From the NCBI RefSeq assembly GCF_000154705.2, contig NZ_CM002917.1, positions 2,791,659 to 2,855,658 on the forward strand: DNA of 64,000 nucleotides, in the 5' to 3' direction. This stretch comes from Hoeflea phototrophica DFL-43 (GTDB taxonomy: Bacteria > Pseudomonadota > Alphaproteobacteria > Rhizobiales > Rhizobiaceae). How positions within the stretch are numbered: the stretch's first letter is position 1; each line of letters starts with the position of its first letter. Position numbers and translations under genes: made by a program. The notes under the pieces were generated by a model that did not search any database, was not told where the DNA came from, and saw only the letters and a program-made list of their open reading frames with translations. Positions 26,663 to 38,325 of this stretch are shown here, piece after piece.

Positions 26663-27999
26663 TGGACGGCACGCTGGTTGGCCTCACTGCCTTTGCTTTC
26701 CTGATCCTGCTGCTGGGACTGCGCGTCCCGATCGCCTTTGCACTGGCAGGCGTGGCGACCATCGGCACATTCGTGATCTTCGCCTTCCGCACCGGGACAT
26801 TTTCCCCGGACCGGGCCTTCCGCCCCACGTCCAGCCTGGTCTTTTCCAACAGCTTCGATTTGATCCACAGCTATGATCTGTCGATGATCCCGTTGTTCGT
26901 GGCGCTTGGTCATATCGCCTACCGGGCCGAAATCACCACCCGGATCTACCGCGCGGCCAGGGTCTGGCTGGCGGCGATCCCTGGCGGCGTGGCGATGGCC
27001 AGCGTTGTCGGCTGTGGCGGATTTTCCGCCATCACCGGTTCTTCAATTGCCTGCGCCTCGACCATGGGCAGGATCTGTGCACCGGAAATGCTGCGCATGG
27101 GCTATGACAAGCGTCTGGCAACCGCATCGGTTGCGGCAGGCGGCACACTGGGCAGCCTGATCCCCCCTTCGGTCCTGTTCATCATCTACGGCATCTTCAC
27201 CGAAACCTCGATATCGTCGCTGTTCCTCGCAGGCATCATTCCCGGCCTGATTTCGCTGCTCGGCTTTCTGCTGGTGATCTGGGTCTGGGTGTTGCGCGAT
27301 CCGTCCGCAGCGCCCGTGGAAGACGGCGTCACGTCGGCCAAGGAGCGGCTTCACGCCGCAATCGACGCCTGGCCGGCCATGCTTCTGTTCGTCATCATCG
27401 TTGGCGGAATCTATGGCGGCATCTTCACCGCCACGGAAGCCGCAGCCGTCTGCGTCAGCGCCGCATTGCTGATCGGTTTCGCCCAGCGCCGCCTGACGGT
27501 CAAATCCGTCATCGAAGCGCTGCGCGAAACGGTTATTCAGACCACCTCGATCTTCATCATCGCCGCAGGCGCCAAGATCTTCGTGGCGTTCATTGCCCTG
27601 ACCGGCGTCGCTGGCGAGATCGTGGGCGCAGTACAGGCCGCCGACCTCAATGTGGTGGTGCTGATGCTGGCAATCGCAGCAATCTATCTGCTGCTCGGCA
27701 TGTTCCTCGATCCGATCGGGATCATGGTGCTGACCCTGCCCCTGCTTGTGCCGCTGGTAGAGGGCTACGGGCTCGACCTGATCTGGTTCGGCGTCGTCGT
27801 GATCAAGCTTCTGGAGATCGGGTTGATCACGCCACCCGTCGGCCTCAATGTGTTCGTGATCGCATCGGTCGTGGGCCGCGAAGTGCCGATCGACCGGATA
27901 TTCTCAGGCATCATGCGTTTCCTCACCGTCGATGTAATCGTGCTGGCGCTTATCATGGCGTTCCCGATATTGTCCTTGCTGATCCCGAATTCGATGTGA
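26662..27999 (+). CDS. TRAP transporter large permease (DctM type)
   Basis: A 445-residue membrane protein with roughly a dozen hydrophobic segments. Family blocks include SIACASTMGRI, AAGGTLGSLIPPSVLFIIYG and MFLDPIGIMVLTLPLLVP. It is the sodium-coupled channel subunit. The ATG at 26662 overlaps the dctQ stop. The upstream in-frame extension to 26527 runs inside dctQ and is not used. Confidence 0.93.
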   Translation: MDGTLVGLTAFAFLILLLGLRVPIAFALAGVATIGTFVIFAFRTGTFSPDRAFRPTSSLVFSNSFDLIHSYDLSMIPLFVALGHIAYRAEITTRIYRAARVWLAAIPGGVAMASVVGCGGFSAITGSSIACASTMGRICAPEMLRMGYDKRLATASVAAGGTLGSLIPPSVLFIIYGIFTETSISSLFLAGIIPGLISLLGFLLVIWVWVLRDPSAAPVEDGVTSAKERLHAAIDAWPAMLLFVIIVGGIYGGIFTATEAAAVCVSAALLIGFAQRRLTVKSVIEALRETVIQTTSIFIIAAGAKIFVAFIALTGVAGEIVGAVQAADLNVVVLMLAIAAIYLLLGMFLDPIGIMVLTLPLLVPLVEGYGLDLIWFGVVVIKLLEIGLITPPVGLNVFVIASVVGREVPIDRIFSGIMRFLTVDVIVLALIMAFPILSLLIPNSM

Positions 28000-28007
28000 G
28001 GCCATTG

Positions 28008-28817
28008 ATGAGCGAAATGCATGACAGCCGCGACCGACGCTTTGCCAGCACACTAGCCAGGGGCCTGTCGGTGCTCAGGGCGTTTCGCGCCTCAGATGAC
28101 GGGCTCGGCAATGCCGAGATATCCGAACGCACGGGCATCCCGAAAAGCACCGTGTCGCGGCTGACCTTCACGTTGCAAAGCCTGGGTTACCTCAGCCACG
28201 CGCGGCGGCACGATCGCTACCGCCCAGGTCCGGCGCTGCTAGCGCTTGGCAATGTAGCGCAGGCCTCGATTTCCTTTGTGGATCTATCCGGCCCGATCAT
28301 GCAGCGGCTGGCCGATGAAACTGGCACTCTGTCGCTGCTTCTGGTGCGTGACGACACGCGCCTGCTCATCGTCAAAACCTGGCGCCCGCGCGATGTGCCC
28401 TCGCTCTGGCTGGAGGCAGGGCACCGGCTGCCGCTCAACGGAACCTCCTCCGGCCACACCCTCCTGGCCGCAATGCCAAAGGACCTGTTCGAAACCACCG
28501 TTGCCAACGCGGCAGGCGATCGCGGCTTGACGGAAGAGCGGGCAACGCAGGCCCGCAGCGACGCTTATTCACAGCTGATCACCCGTGGTTTCAGCATCAC
28601 CCCGCCAGAGCAGTATTTTTCCGGCAACATCCATGCCGTATCCAAACCGTTCCAGTCACGCGATCTGGCCGAGCCGGTGGTTTTCACTTGCGGAGCAATG
28701 CCTCAGGACCTCACTGTCGAACGCATGGAAAACGAGGTCGGGCCAAAGCTCAATGATGCGGTCAAGGAGCTTGAGCGGATCATGGGGCAACCGCCCTCGA
28801 TGAGCGTTCGGGAATGA
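28008..28817 (+). CDS. IclR family transcriptional regulator
   Basis: A 269-residue IclR regulator. The winged helix has LARGLSVLRAF and GIPKSTVSRLTFTLQSLGYL; the effector domain has the usual LWLEAGHRLPLNGTSSGHTLLA. It lies between the TRAP genes and the beta-oxidation operon on the same strand, 8 bases after dctM, and probably senses the imported acid or a CoA ester. I use the ATG at 28008. Confidence 0.92.
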   Translation: MSEMHDSRDRRFASTLARGLSVLRAFRASDDGLGNAEISERTGIPKSTVSRLTFTLQSLGYLSHARRHDRYRPGPALLALGNVAQASISFVDLSGPIMQRLADETGTLSLLLVRDDTRLLIVKTWRPRDVPSLWLEAGHRLPLNGTSSGHTLLAAMPKDLFETTVANAAGDRGLTEERATQARSDAYSQLITRGFSITPPEQYFSGNIHAVSKPFQSRDLAEPVVFTCGAMPQDLTVERMENEVGPKLNDAVKELERIMGQPPSMSVRE

Positions 28818-28870
28818 CCACAAAACGCCCAGTAAGACATGAAATTCAATCACATTAGCAAGGAAAACAG

Positions 28871-30951
28871 ATGACAGAGGCAGTTCGGTACGAACGCGAA
28901 GGTTCTGTGGCAGTGATTACGGTGGCAAATCCGCCGGTCAACGCACTGGGACTGGCCGTGCGGCAGGGCTTGTGGCAGGCCATCGACCGCTTTGCAGAGG
29001 ATGACGCAGAGATCGCCCTGATTGTCGGCGAAGGCCGCCTCTTCATCGGCGGCGCCGATATCTCGGAATTCGGCAAGCCGCCGGTTGAACCCTATCTGCC
29101 CGACGTCTGCACCCATATCGAACGGAGCACCAAACCGGTGGTCGCCGCGGTGCATGGCCCGGCACTGGGCGGCGGCTGCGAAGTTGCATTGGGCGCCCAC
29201 TATCGTCTGGCCATCAAGGGCGCGCAGTTCGGCTTTCCCGAGGTCAAGCTCGGCCTCATCCCGGGCGCTGGCGGCAGCCAGCGGATGCCGCGCCTGACAG
29301 GCGTAGGCCCGGCTCTCGAAATGATGCCAGCCGGCGGATCGGTGACGGCCGATGAGGCACTTGAGATCGGTCTGGTTGATCGCGTAGCTGAAGGTGATGC
29401 GCGCGAGGCGGGCCTCGCCTATGCCCGCGAGCTTCTGGAGAGCGGAGCGCCGGTGCGCGCGGTGGGCACCCTGCCCCGCCCTGCCGATGATGCCGCTGCC
29501 TTCGACGCCGCGCGCGCGCTCTGGCAGAAAAAATCCCGCGGCGAGGTTGCCCCCTTGCGCGCCATTGACGCCATCGAGGCAGCCACCAAAATGGATCTCG
29601 ATGAAGGTGTGCGTGAAGAACGCCGGATCTTCCTGGAACTGATGGAGACGCCGCAGCGCGCCGGTCTGATCCATGCGTTCTTCAATGACCGCAAGGTCGC
29701 AAAACTGCCGGAGATCGAAGGCATCGCACCGCGCAACATGGCACATGTCGGCGTCATCGGCGGCGGAACCATGGGCGCGGGCATCGCCACCGCCTGTCTA
29801 CTGTCCGGACTGTCCGTAACCCTGATCGAACGCGATGCGGCGGCCGCAGACAAGGCGCGCGGCACAATTACTGCAAACCTCGATGCGGCGGTCAAGCGCG
29901 GCAAGCTGCCCGCTGATCGCCGCGACGCCACCCTGTCGCAGCTAAGCACTGTCACCGATTATGCCGAGCTGTCGGACTGTGATCTGGCCATCGAGGCCGT
30001 GTTCGAAGACATGGCGGTCAAGCACGAGGTCTTCGCCCGCCTGGACGCCGTTATGAAACCGGGTGCGATCCTGGCGACCAACACCTCCTATCTCGATGTC
30101 AACGAAATCGCCGCAGCAACGAGGCGGCCTAGTGACGTGATCGGCCTGCACTTCTTCTCGCCCGCCCATGTGATGAAGCTGCTTGAGGTCGTCGTCGCCG
30201 ACGCCACCGCAGCGGATGTAACCGCGACCGCCTTTGCGCTGGCGAAGCGGCTTGGCAAGATCGCCGTTCGCGCAGGCGTCTGCGACGGCTTTATCGGCAA
30301 CCGCATGCTCGCCACCTATCGGGGCGCGGCCGACCGGATGATCCTCGATGGCGCATCGCCCTGGGAGATCGACGCTGCGATCAAGGCGTTTGGCCTGCCG
30401 ATGGGACCGTTCGAAATGAGCGATCTGGCTGGCCTCGACATCGGCTTCATGACCCGCAAGCGCAAGGCTGCGACACGAGACCCGCGCGACGTCGTGCCGA
30501 CATGGGCGGATGCGATGTATCATGAAGGCTGGCTGGGACAGAAGACCGGGCAAGGCTACTACGTCCATGAAGGCCGCAAGGCCACGCCGAACGAGGCGGT
30601 CAAGCCGCTGATCGAGGCCGCCCGCGGCGACCGACCGCAACGAACCTTCACACCCGAAGAGATCCAGCGCGTCTATATGGCGGCTATGGTCAATGAGGCG
30701 GCGAAGGTCCTTGGCGAGGAAATCGCCCGACGTCCACTCGATGTGGATGTGACGCTTCTCTATGGCTACGGCTTCCCGCGCTGGCGCGGTGGTCCGATGC
30801 AATGGGCCGACACAGTTGGCCTGCCCGCCCTGCTGACAGACATCAATGAATGGTCGAAAGCAGACCCCTATTTCTGGCAGCCCGCACCACTTCTTGAACA
30901 ATTGGTGACTGAGGGCCGCTGTTTTGCAGATCTCAACAAGGAAGCCGCACA

Positions 30952-30955
<4 letters not shown>
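28871..30955 (+). CDS. Fused enoyl-CoA hydratase / 3-hydroxyacyl-CoA dehydrogenase
   Basis: A 694-residue bifunctional beta-oxidation enzyme. The N-terminal crotonase domain (about 1-190) has GGADISEF, GGGCEVALGAHY and the catalytic Glu block GFPEVKLGLIPGAGG. The dehydrogenase domain (about 295-690) has the NAD motif GVIGGGTMGAGIA, NTSYLDVNEIA and the His in HFFSPAHVMK. Length and order fit FadJ/PimF-type proteins. It begins an operon of five overlapping genes that ends with the CoA ligase at 36345. Confidence 0.95.
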
Positions 30956-32127
<1,172 letters not shown>

Positions 32128-32140
32128 TGGAGGGCCCGAA

Positions 32141-33337
32141 ATGGACCTGAACTACACCGACGATCAACGCGCCTTTCGCGACGAGATCCGCGCCTTTCTC
32201 AAGGAAAAGCTGCCTGCACGCCTCTCTGCGAAGGTTGCGGCCGGCAAACGCCTGACCAAGGCCGATTACGAGGAGTGGCATGCCATCCTCAATGCCCGCG
32301 GCTGGCTCGGCGTGACCTGGCCCGAGAAATATGGCGGCACCGGATGGGATGCGGTGAGCCGCAACATCTTCGAGGAAGAGATCACCGCCGCAAATGCGCC
32401 GCGTATCATCCCCTTTGGCCTCAATATGCTTGGCCCGGTGCTGATGGCCTTCGGCTCCGAAGCACAGAAGGCCCATTACCTGCCACGCATCCTCAGCGGA
32501 GAGGATTGGTGGTGCCAGGGCTATTCCGAGCCCGGCGCCGGATCCGATCTGGCCAATGTCCAGACAAGCGCGGTGCGCAATGGCGATCACTATGTCGTCA
32601 ATGGCCAGAAGACCTGGACCACCCTTGGCCAATACGCCGACAAGATTTTCTGTCTTGTCCGCACCTCCAAGGAGAGCAAGCCGCAGCAAGGCATCTCGTT
32701 TCTGCTGATCGACATGAACACCCCGGGGATCGAAGTCCGCCCAATCGTGCTGATCGACGGTGAGCCGGAGGTCAACGAGGTCTGGTTTACCGATGTCTGG
32801 GTGCCGGTCGAAAATCTCGTCGGCGAGGAAAACAAGGGCTGGACCTACGCCAAATATCTGCTGACCCATGAGCGCACCAACATTGCCGGTGTTGGCTTTG
32901 CCCGTGCGGGACTGGCATCGCTCAAGCGGATCGCCGGCGAGCAGGCCCACAATGGCCGGCCATTGATCGAGAACCCCTATTTCGCCGCAAAGGTGGCGCA
33001 GGTGGAAATCGATCTGATGGCCATGGACACCACCAATCTGCGCACCATCGCGGCTGCAGCTGCCGGCCAGGCACCAGGGGCCGAAAGCTCGATGCTCAAG
33101 GTCAAGGGCACGGTGATCCGCCAGCAGATCAATGCACTCGCGCGCCAGGCCGTGGGCCCCTATGCGGCGCCATTCGTTTCAGAAGCGCTGGATGAAGGCT
33201 CCAATGTCGAGCACGCCGGCCCGGCCTACGCAATGCCGGTGACGCAGACCTACTTCAACAACCGGAAACTGTCGATTTATGGCGGCTCGAACGAGGTGCA
33301 GCGGCAGATCATTTCCAAGACCATTCTGGAGCTTTGA
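32141..33337 (+). CDS. Acyl-CoA dehydrogenase, large (catalytic) subunit of a two-subunit enzyme
   Basis: A 398-residue acyl-CoA dehydrogenase of the PimC/FadE26 kind. FAD/substrate motifs: CQGYSEPGAGSDLANVQTSA near 125-144 and QKTWTTLGQYAD. The usual C-terminal catalytic Glu is a Gly (IYGGSNEVQRQ), but Glu244 in LTHERTNIAG occupies the alternative base position known from isovaleryl- and long-chain-acyl-CoA dehydrogenases. The paired small subunit starts one base after its stop. I start at the ATG at 32141. Confidence 0.9.
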   Translation: MDLNYTDDQRAFRDEIRAFLKEKLPARLSAKVAAGKRLTKADYEEWHAILNARGWLGVTWPEKYGGTGWDAVSRNIFEEEITAANAPRIIPFGLNMLGPVLMAFGSEAQKAHYLPRILSGEDWWCQGYSEPGAGSDLANVQTSAVRNGDHYVVNGQKTWTTLGQYADKIFCLVRTSKESKPQQGISFLLIDMNTPGIEVRPIVLIDGEPEVNEVWFTDVWVPVENLVGEENKGWTYAKYLLTHERTNIAGVGFARAGLASLKRIAGEQAHNGRPLIENPYFAAKVAQVEIDLMAMDTTNLRTIAAAAAGQAPGAESSMLKVKGTVIRQQINALARQAVGPYAAPFVSEALDEGSNVEHAGPAYAMPVTQTYFNNRKLSIYGGSNEVQRQIISKTILEL

Positions 33338-33338
33338 C

Positions 33339-34442
33339 GTGAATTTCCAACTGACCGAAGAACGCCAGATGCTTCAGGACGGCCTGCGCCGCTTCCTGGC
33401 CGGCAGCGTCACACATGAGAGCATCATTGCTGCCACCGAAAGCCCGGCCGGATTCGACACGACCCTTTGGGACGGGCTGGTCGAAATGGGCCTTCCGGGC
33501 GCCATGTTCAGCGAAGACCAGGGCGGATTCGGCGGTGCGGGCTTCGACATCATGGTCGTGTTCGAGGAGCTGGGCCGGGCCGGTGCCCCTACCCCGCTGA
33601 TCGAAACCAGCCTCCTGGCCGGAAGTGTTTTCGGCACCCCGCATCAGAAACTGATTGACGAGATCATCGGCGGACGCGTCTTCGCCTTTGCCCATGGCGA
33701 ACCGACGAGCCGTTATGATCTCTCCCATGTGCAGACCAGAGCCGAAAAGACCGCCGAGGGTTGGCATCTGAGCGGAGCCAAGGCCGTGGTGCACCATGCG
33801 TCCGCTGCCGATGCGCTGGTCGTCAGTGCCCGTACCGGTGGCGGCATGACGGACCGGGCCGGAATCTCCCTGTTCCTGGTGCCGGTGGATCAGGTCAGGC
33901 TGCGTGATTATCCGCTCAATGGCGGAGGCCGGGCCGCCGAAGTGAGTTTCGACTGCATTCTCCCCGAGACCGCCAAGATTGGCGAAGCAGGTCAGGCCCT
34001 GAGCATGATCGAAACCGCTGATGCGCGTGCTTGTGCCGCCCAGTGCGCCGAAGCCCTCGGGATGATGGAAACCATCAAGACACTGACCATCGATTATCTG
34101 CGCCAGCGCCGCCAGTTCGGCCAGCCGATCGGCAAGTTTCAGGCTCTGCAGCACCGCATGGCCGATGTGGTGATCGAAATCGAGCAGGCCCGCAGTGCTG
34201 TCATCAATTTGTGCGGCAATCTCGATGGCCCCGGACGCGATCTGCATGTCTCGGCGGCCAAGAACCTGATCGGCCGCGTCGCAAGACTGGTGGTTGAGGA
34301 ATCGATCCAGATGCACGGTGGCATCGGCATGACGCAGGAATACGCATTGGGGCACTTCGCCAAACGGCTGACCATGGTTGATCACCGTTTCGGAGACACC
34401 GATTTCCATCTCGAACGCTTCATCCGGCTCGCTGTCGCATGA
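33339..34442 (+). CDS. Acyl-CoA dehydrogenase, small subunit of a two-subunit enzyme
   Basis: A 367-residue acyl-CoA-dehydrogenase-like protein (PimD/FadE27 kind). Neither base position carries a catalytic Glu: the helix reads ETADARACAAQ and the C-terminus HRFGDTDFHLERF. The dehydrogenase fold is otherwise kept, including the MHGGIGMTQEY motif. It should form an alpha2beta2 enzyme with the product of the preceding gene. GTG start at 33339, 1 base after the previous stop. Confidence 0.88.
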   Translation: MNFQLTEERQMLQDGLRRFLAGSVTHESIIAATESPAGFDTTLWDGLVEMGLPGAMFSEDQGGFGGAGFDIMVVFEELGRAGAPTPLIETSLLAGSVFGTPHQKLIDEIIGGRVFAFAHGEPTSRYDLSHVQTRAEKTAEGWHLSGAKAVVHHASAADALVVSARTGGGMTDRAGISLFLVPVDQVRLRDYPLNGGGRAAEVSFDCILPETAKIGEAGQALSMIETADARACAAQCAEALGMMETIKTLTIDYLRQRRQFGQPIGKFQALQHRMADVVIEIEQARSAVINLCGNLDGPGRDLHVSAAKNLIGRVARLVVEESIQMHGGIGMTQEYALGHFAKRLTMVDHRFGDTDFHLERFIRLAVA

Positions 34443-34852
34443 TCGAGACCATCGTTGGGGAAACCGGGACCCAGACCACCCTTGGCTATCTGTTGGAGAT
34501 CGGTCATGACGATGGCGGCGCGCGCTGCCATCTCGACGTGACGGAAGCCCACACAAACCGGCATGGCGTGCTGCATGGCGGGATCGCGACAACCGTGCTC
34601 GACAACGCCATGGGCGCCACATCATCGCTGACGGTCGATGACACGGGACGCACGCCGTTTCAGACGATCTCCTTGACGACGCAGTTCCTCGCACCTGCCT
34701 TTCTGGGCAAACGGGTCACGGCTGTTGCCCGTGTGACCGGCGGCGGGCGGTCACTGCTGTTCCTGGCGGCCGAGCTGCACGATGAGGATGGCCGTCTGAT
34801 CGCAAGCGCGACAGGCGTTTTCAAGCGCGCGCGGACGGAGCAGACACAATGA
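34439..34852 (+). CDS. Hotdog-fold acyl-CoA thioesterase (PaaI-like)
   Basis: A 137-residue hotdog thioesterase with the signature NRHGVLHGGIATTVLDNAMG. It hydrolyses small or aromatic acyl-CoA esters; it may relieve CoA trapping by dead-end intermediates. ATGA overlap with the preceding gene and ATGA overlap with the ligase. Confidence 0.88.
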   Translation: MIETIVGETGTQTTLGYLLEIGHDDGGARCHLDVTEAHTNRHGVLHGGIATTVLDNAMGATSSLTVDDTGRTPFQTISLTTQFLAPAFLGKRVTAVARVTGGGRSLLFLAAELHDEDGRLIASATGVFKRARTEQTQ

Positions 34853-36345
34853 GCATCACCCGCATCCATCAGCTTGTGGCCCAACATCTCGAGATCCGCC
34901 CCGATGAGCCCGCGATCAAGGATTGTGACGGGCAGGTCTATTCGTGGGCGGGCTATTCCGTCTTGATCGATGAAGCAGAGGCCCTGTTGCGCAAGCATGG
35001 TGCCGCATCCGGCGAACGGGTGCTGGTGGTTGCGGAGAACTGCCTTGCCCTTCCGGTCCTGATGATGGCGGCGTCACGCATCGGCGCCTGGTGCGTCCCG
35101 GTCAATGCGCGCATGTCGGCAGCTGAAATTGCGCGCATCTCCAACCATGCCAGGCCGGTGGTGACGCTCTACACCTCACATATCTCGAAAGAAGCCGCCG
35201 CCCATGCCGGTGCAGCCGCCTTTCGCACGACCGGTTTCGGCGCGCTTCAGATCGCCCCCGGGACACCGGATGCCGAACCCGTTGATGAGGGTAAGGATGC
35301 CACCGCGATCCTGCTTTACACCACCGGCACGACCGGCGACCCAAAGGGTGTGATGTTGACACATTCAAACCTGATCTTTGCCGCCCGGGCCTCCGCCGAA
35401 CTTCGCGATCTGTCGCCTCGGGACCATGTCTATGGCGCCCTGCCGCTGACCCACGTCTTCGGCGTTGCCTCGATGCTGATGGCATCAGCCCATGCGGGCG
35501 CAATGGTCGAGCTCTCCACCCGGTTTGATCCAAAGCAGCTGCTGCTGGCGCTCAGCAACGGCACCACCGTGATGCCTGCGGTGCCGCAGATGCATGCGCT
35601 GCTCATGGCTCAGGCCAAGGCCGAGGGCCAGGCGCTTCTCGGCTCCGACACACTTCGTTATGTCTCCTCCGGCGCTGCCCCGCTTGATCCCGCTTGGAAA
35701 CGCAATGCCGAAGCTTTTTATGGCCTGCCGCTGCAAAACGGCTATGGCATGACCGAAAGCACCGCCGGGATCAGCGGCACCCGCAACGCCATCGGGGATC
35801 CGGACACCAGCGCCGGCCCACCTCTGCCGGGCATCGAAATCTCGCTTGATCTGTCATTGGGCGAAGACCCTGATGTGGGTGAGGTCCTCACCCGCGGCCC
35901 GCATGTGATGAAAGGCTATTTCCGCAGCCCGGAAGCCACGGCCGCAGCCATTACCCCGGACGGCTGGTTGCGAACCGGTGACCTCGGCCGGATCGATCCT
36001 GACGGCCGGCTGCACATCGTCGGCCGCGCCAAGGAACTGATCATCCGCTCGGGCTTCAACGTCTACCCGCCCGAAGTCGAGGCCGCGCTGAACGATCACC
36101 CCGAGGTGGTCCAGTCCGCAGTGATCGGGCGGACCATCGATGGCGACGAGCAGGTGCTGGCCTTTGTCCAGGCCCACGCGCCCGGCGCGGTGAGCGAAGA
36201 AGACTTGCGTGCGTTTGTGAGCGATCGTCTGGCCGGCTACAAGCGGCCGTCGCACATCCTGCTGGTCGATGCCCTACCGGCGGCAGCCACCGGCAAGATC
36301 CTCAAGCACCATCTGCTCAAGCATTTTGCGGACCTGCTGGATTAA
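34849..36345 (+). CDS. AMP-forming acyl-CoA ligase
   Basis: A 498-residue adenylating enzyme. The P-loop-like motif YTTGTTGDPKGVMLTH lies near 158-173, the aromatic motif NGYGMTEST near 296-304, and the hinge/C-terminal motifs GRAKELIIRSGFN and ATGKILKHH (catalytic Lys near 485). It activates the acid imported by the TRAP system, feeding the beta-oxidation genes upstream. It is the last gene of the operon. The pim operon ligase PimA is a plausible counterpart; the substrate is not proven. Confidence 0.92.
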   Translation: MSITRIHQLVAQHLEIRPDEPAIKDCDGQVYSWAGYSVLIDEAEALLRKHGAASGERVLVVAENCLALPVLMMAASRIGAWCVPVNARMSAAEIARISNHARPVVTLYTSHISKEAAAHAGAAAFRTTGFGALQIAPGTPDAEPVDEGKDATAILLYTTGTTGDPKGVMLTHSNLIFAARASAELRDLSPRDHVYGALPLTHVFGVASMLMASAHAGAMVELSTRFDPKQLLLALSNGTTVMPAVPQMHALLMAQAKAEGQALLGSDTLRYVSSGAAPLDPAWKRNAEAFYGLPLQNGYGMTESTAGISGTRNAIGDPDTSAGPPLPGIEISLDLSLGEDPDVGEVLTRGPHVMKGYFRSPEATAAAITPDGWLRTGDLGRIDPDGRLHIVGRAKELIIRSGFNVYPPEVEAALNDHPEVVQSAVIGRTIDGDEQVLAFVQAHAPGAVSEEDLRAFVSDRLAGYKRPSHILLVDALPAAATGKILKHHLLKHFADLLD

Positions 36346-36362
36346 CCTGCCGCTGGAGAGGA

Positions 36363-37352
36363 TCAGGCCGGAACAGGCTCGACCCCGATACACGCAGCCA
36401 TGCCTGCAGCCGTGGGCCGTGGCTCCGGCACTGCCAGCTTGCACTCGTCCCGCATGAGCGGACAGCGCGGGTGAAACGCACAGCCTGCGGGCGGCGAGAT
36501 CGGGTTCGGAATTTCCCCGGTCACCGGCGTCCGGCGCCGCCCGGACAGCGCCAGATCCGGCACCGCATCCAGCAGCATCCGCGTATAGGGATGCTGGGGC
36601 GAACGGAACAGCGTCTTGGCCTCGGCAACCTCAACCAGGCGGCCCAGATAGAGCACACCGATGCGCGTCGCCATGTGCCGCACGACCGAAAGATCGTGCG
36701 AGATAAACAGGTAGGTGAGCCCGAATTCATCCTGCAGATCACGCATGAGATTGAGGATCTGGGCCTGCACCGAGACATCGAGTGCCGAGGTCGGTTCGTC
36801 GCAGACGATGAATTCCGGCCGCGATGACAGTGCCCTCGCAATGGCGATACGCTGGCGCTGCCCTCCCGAAAATTCATGCGGAAACTTCTCGGCATCCTTT
36901 GCCGACAGGCCGACAATATCGAGAAGCCGGCCAACCTCCTTGGCCGCGTCAGCCCCCGAGGCGAGATCAAATGTACGCATAGGTTCGGCGATGATGTCGC
37001 CAACCCGCCAGCGCGGATTGAGGCTGGCGAACGGGTCCTGGAAAATCATCTGGAACCGCCGTCTGAGCGATCTCAGCGCACCGGGCGCCATCGCGGCAAC
37101 ATCCTGATCATCGAAGAAAATATGCCCTTCAGACGCTTCGAGCAGCCCGACGATCATCCGCGCGATGGTCGATTTGCCCGAACCGGACTCGCCCACCAGC
37201 GCGAAGGTTTCCCCCTTGCCGATCTCGAAGGAGACATCGGCCACGGCGGTCAGAAACTGCATCTCTTCACGCTCGATCACCCGGTTGAGCCAGGGCTTCG
37301 AGACGTCGAAATGCCGCCAGAGATGTTCGATGCGGATCAGCGGGTCAGCCAT
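36363..37352 (-). CDS. Oligopeptide/dipeptide ABC transporter ATP-binding protein (OppF type)
   Basis: A 329-residue ATPase with Walker A GESGSGKST, signature FSGGQRQRIAIARA and Walker B EFIVCDEPTSALD, plus the C-terminal Cys-containing oligopeptide-transporter domain (CAFHPRCPL). I use the ATG at 37352, eight bases inside the previous gene. It ends the opp-type operon. Confidence 0.92.
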   Translation of the reverse strand: MADPLIRIEHLWRHFDVSKPWLNRVIEREEMQFLTAVADVSFEIGKGETFALVGESGSGKSTIARMIVGLLEASEGHIFFDDQDVAAMAPGALRSLRRRFQMIFQDPFASLNPRWRVGDIIAEPMRTFDLASGADAAKEVGRLLDIVGLSAKDAEKFPHEFSGGQRQRIAIARALSSRPEFIVCDEPTSALDVSVQAQILNLMRDLQDEFGLTYLFISHDLSVVRHMATRIGVLYLGRLVEVAEAKTLFRSPQHPYTRMLLDAVPDLALSGRRRTPVTGEIPNPISPPAGCAFHPRCPLMRDECKLAVPEPRPTAAGMAACIGVEPVPA

Positions 37353-38325
37353 GGGCGGTCTCCTTGGCAAGCCAGCAGGCGACCTGGCGGTTGCCCGGAC
37401 GGTCGATCGGCACTGGCCGTTCCACACGACAGCGGTCGAAAACCTGCGGGCAACGTGGATTGAAAGCACAGCCCTGCGGAATTGCCGACAGCCGCGGCAT
37501 CGAACCGGGGATCTGAACCAGCCGCTCGCTTTCCTGCGTCAGCGTCGGGATCGATCCCATGAGCCCCTTGGTGTAGGGGTGTTCGGCTTTCAGGATCACA
37601 TCGCGAACCGGGCCAATTTCTGCCAGCCGCCCGGCATAGAGCACCGCGACCCGGTCGGCAGTTTCCGCAATCACACCCATATCATGGGTAATCAGCATCA
37701 CCGCCGCCCCACGCTCGGCACAGATCTCCTTGATCAGATCAATGATCTGCGCCTGCACCGACACATCGAGCGCAGTCGTGGGCTCGTCGGCGATCACCAG
37801 TTCGGGCTCTGCGCAAAGTGCCAGTGCAATCACCACGCGTTGGCGCATGCCACCGGAGAAATGGTGCGGGTAATCATCAATGCGCCGCGCGGCAGCGGGA
37901 ATCCCAACCCGGTCAAGCAGAGCAACTGCACGTTTGCGTGCCTCCGCCTCGCTCAGATCCATATGGGTCCGGATCGTCTCGATCAATTGCTGCGCAACGG
38001 TGTAGAGCGGATTGAGGCTGGTCAGCGGATCCTGAAACACCATGCCGATCCGCTTGCCCCGGATCCGCCGCATCGCCTCGGGCGCAAGCCCCTCGATGCG
38101 TTCGCCGCGCAGGCTGATCTCGCCGCCGGCAATCCGGCCCGGCGGCTCCAGCAGCCCGATGATCGCAGCCCCTGTAAGGGACTTGCCAGCCCCACTCTCG
38201 CCAACCATGCCGAGCACCTCACCCGGAGCAATGTCAAAGGAAATCCCGTCAAGCGCGGTCAGCGTGCCGCGCCGGGTCGGAAACTCGACCTTGAGGTCGC
38301 GTACGGAAAGCAGCGGCGCGGTCAT
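37345..38325 (-). CDS. Oligopeptide/dipeptide ABC transporter ATP-binding protein (OppD type)
   Basis: A 326-residue ATPase: Walker A GESGAGKSLTGAAI, signature FSGGMRQRVVIALAL, Walker B ELVIADEPTTALD and a C-terminal CAFNPRCP motif. Coupled to the OppC gene by an ATGA overlap. Pairs with OppF. Confidence 0.92.
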   Translation of the reverse strand: MTAPLLSVRDLKVEFPTRRGTLTALDGISFDIAPGEVLGMVGESGAGKSLTGAAIIGLLEPPGRIAGGEISLRGERIEGLAPEAMRRIRGKRIGMVFQDPLTSLNPLYTVAQQLIETIRTHMDLSEAEARKRAVALLDRVGIPAAARRIDDYPHHFSGGMRQRVVIALALCAEPELVIADEPTTALDVSVQAQIIDLIKEICAERGAAVMLITHDMGVIAETADRVAVLYAGRLAEIGPVRDVILKAEHPYTKGLMGSIPTLTQESERLVQIPGSMPRLSAIPQGCAFNPRCPQVFDRCRVERPVPIDRPGNRQVACWLAKETAHG

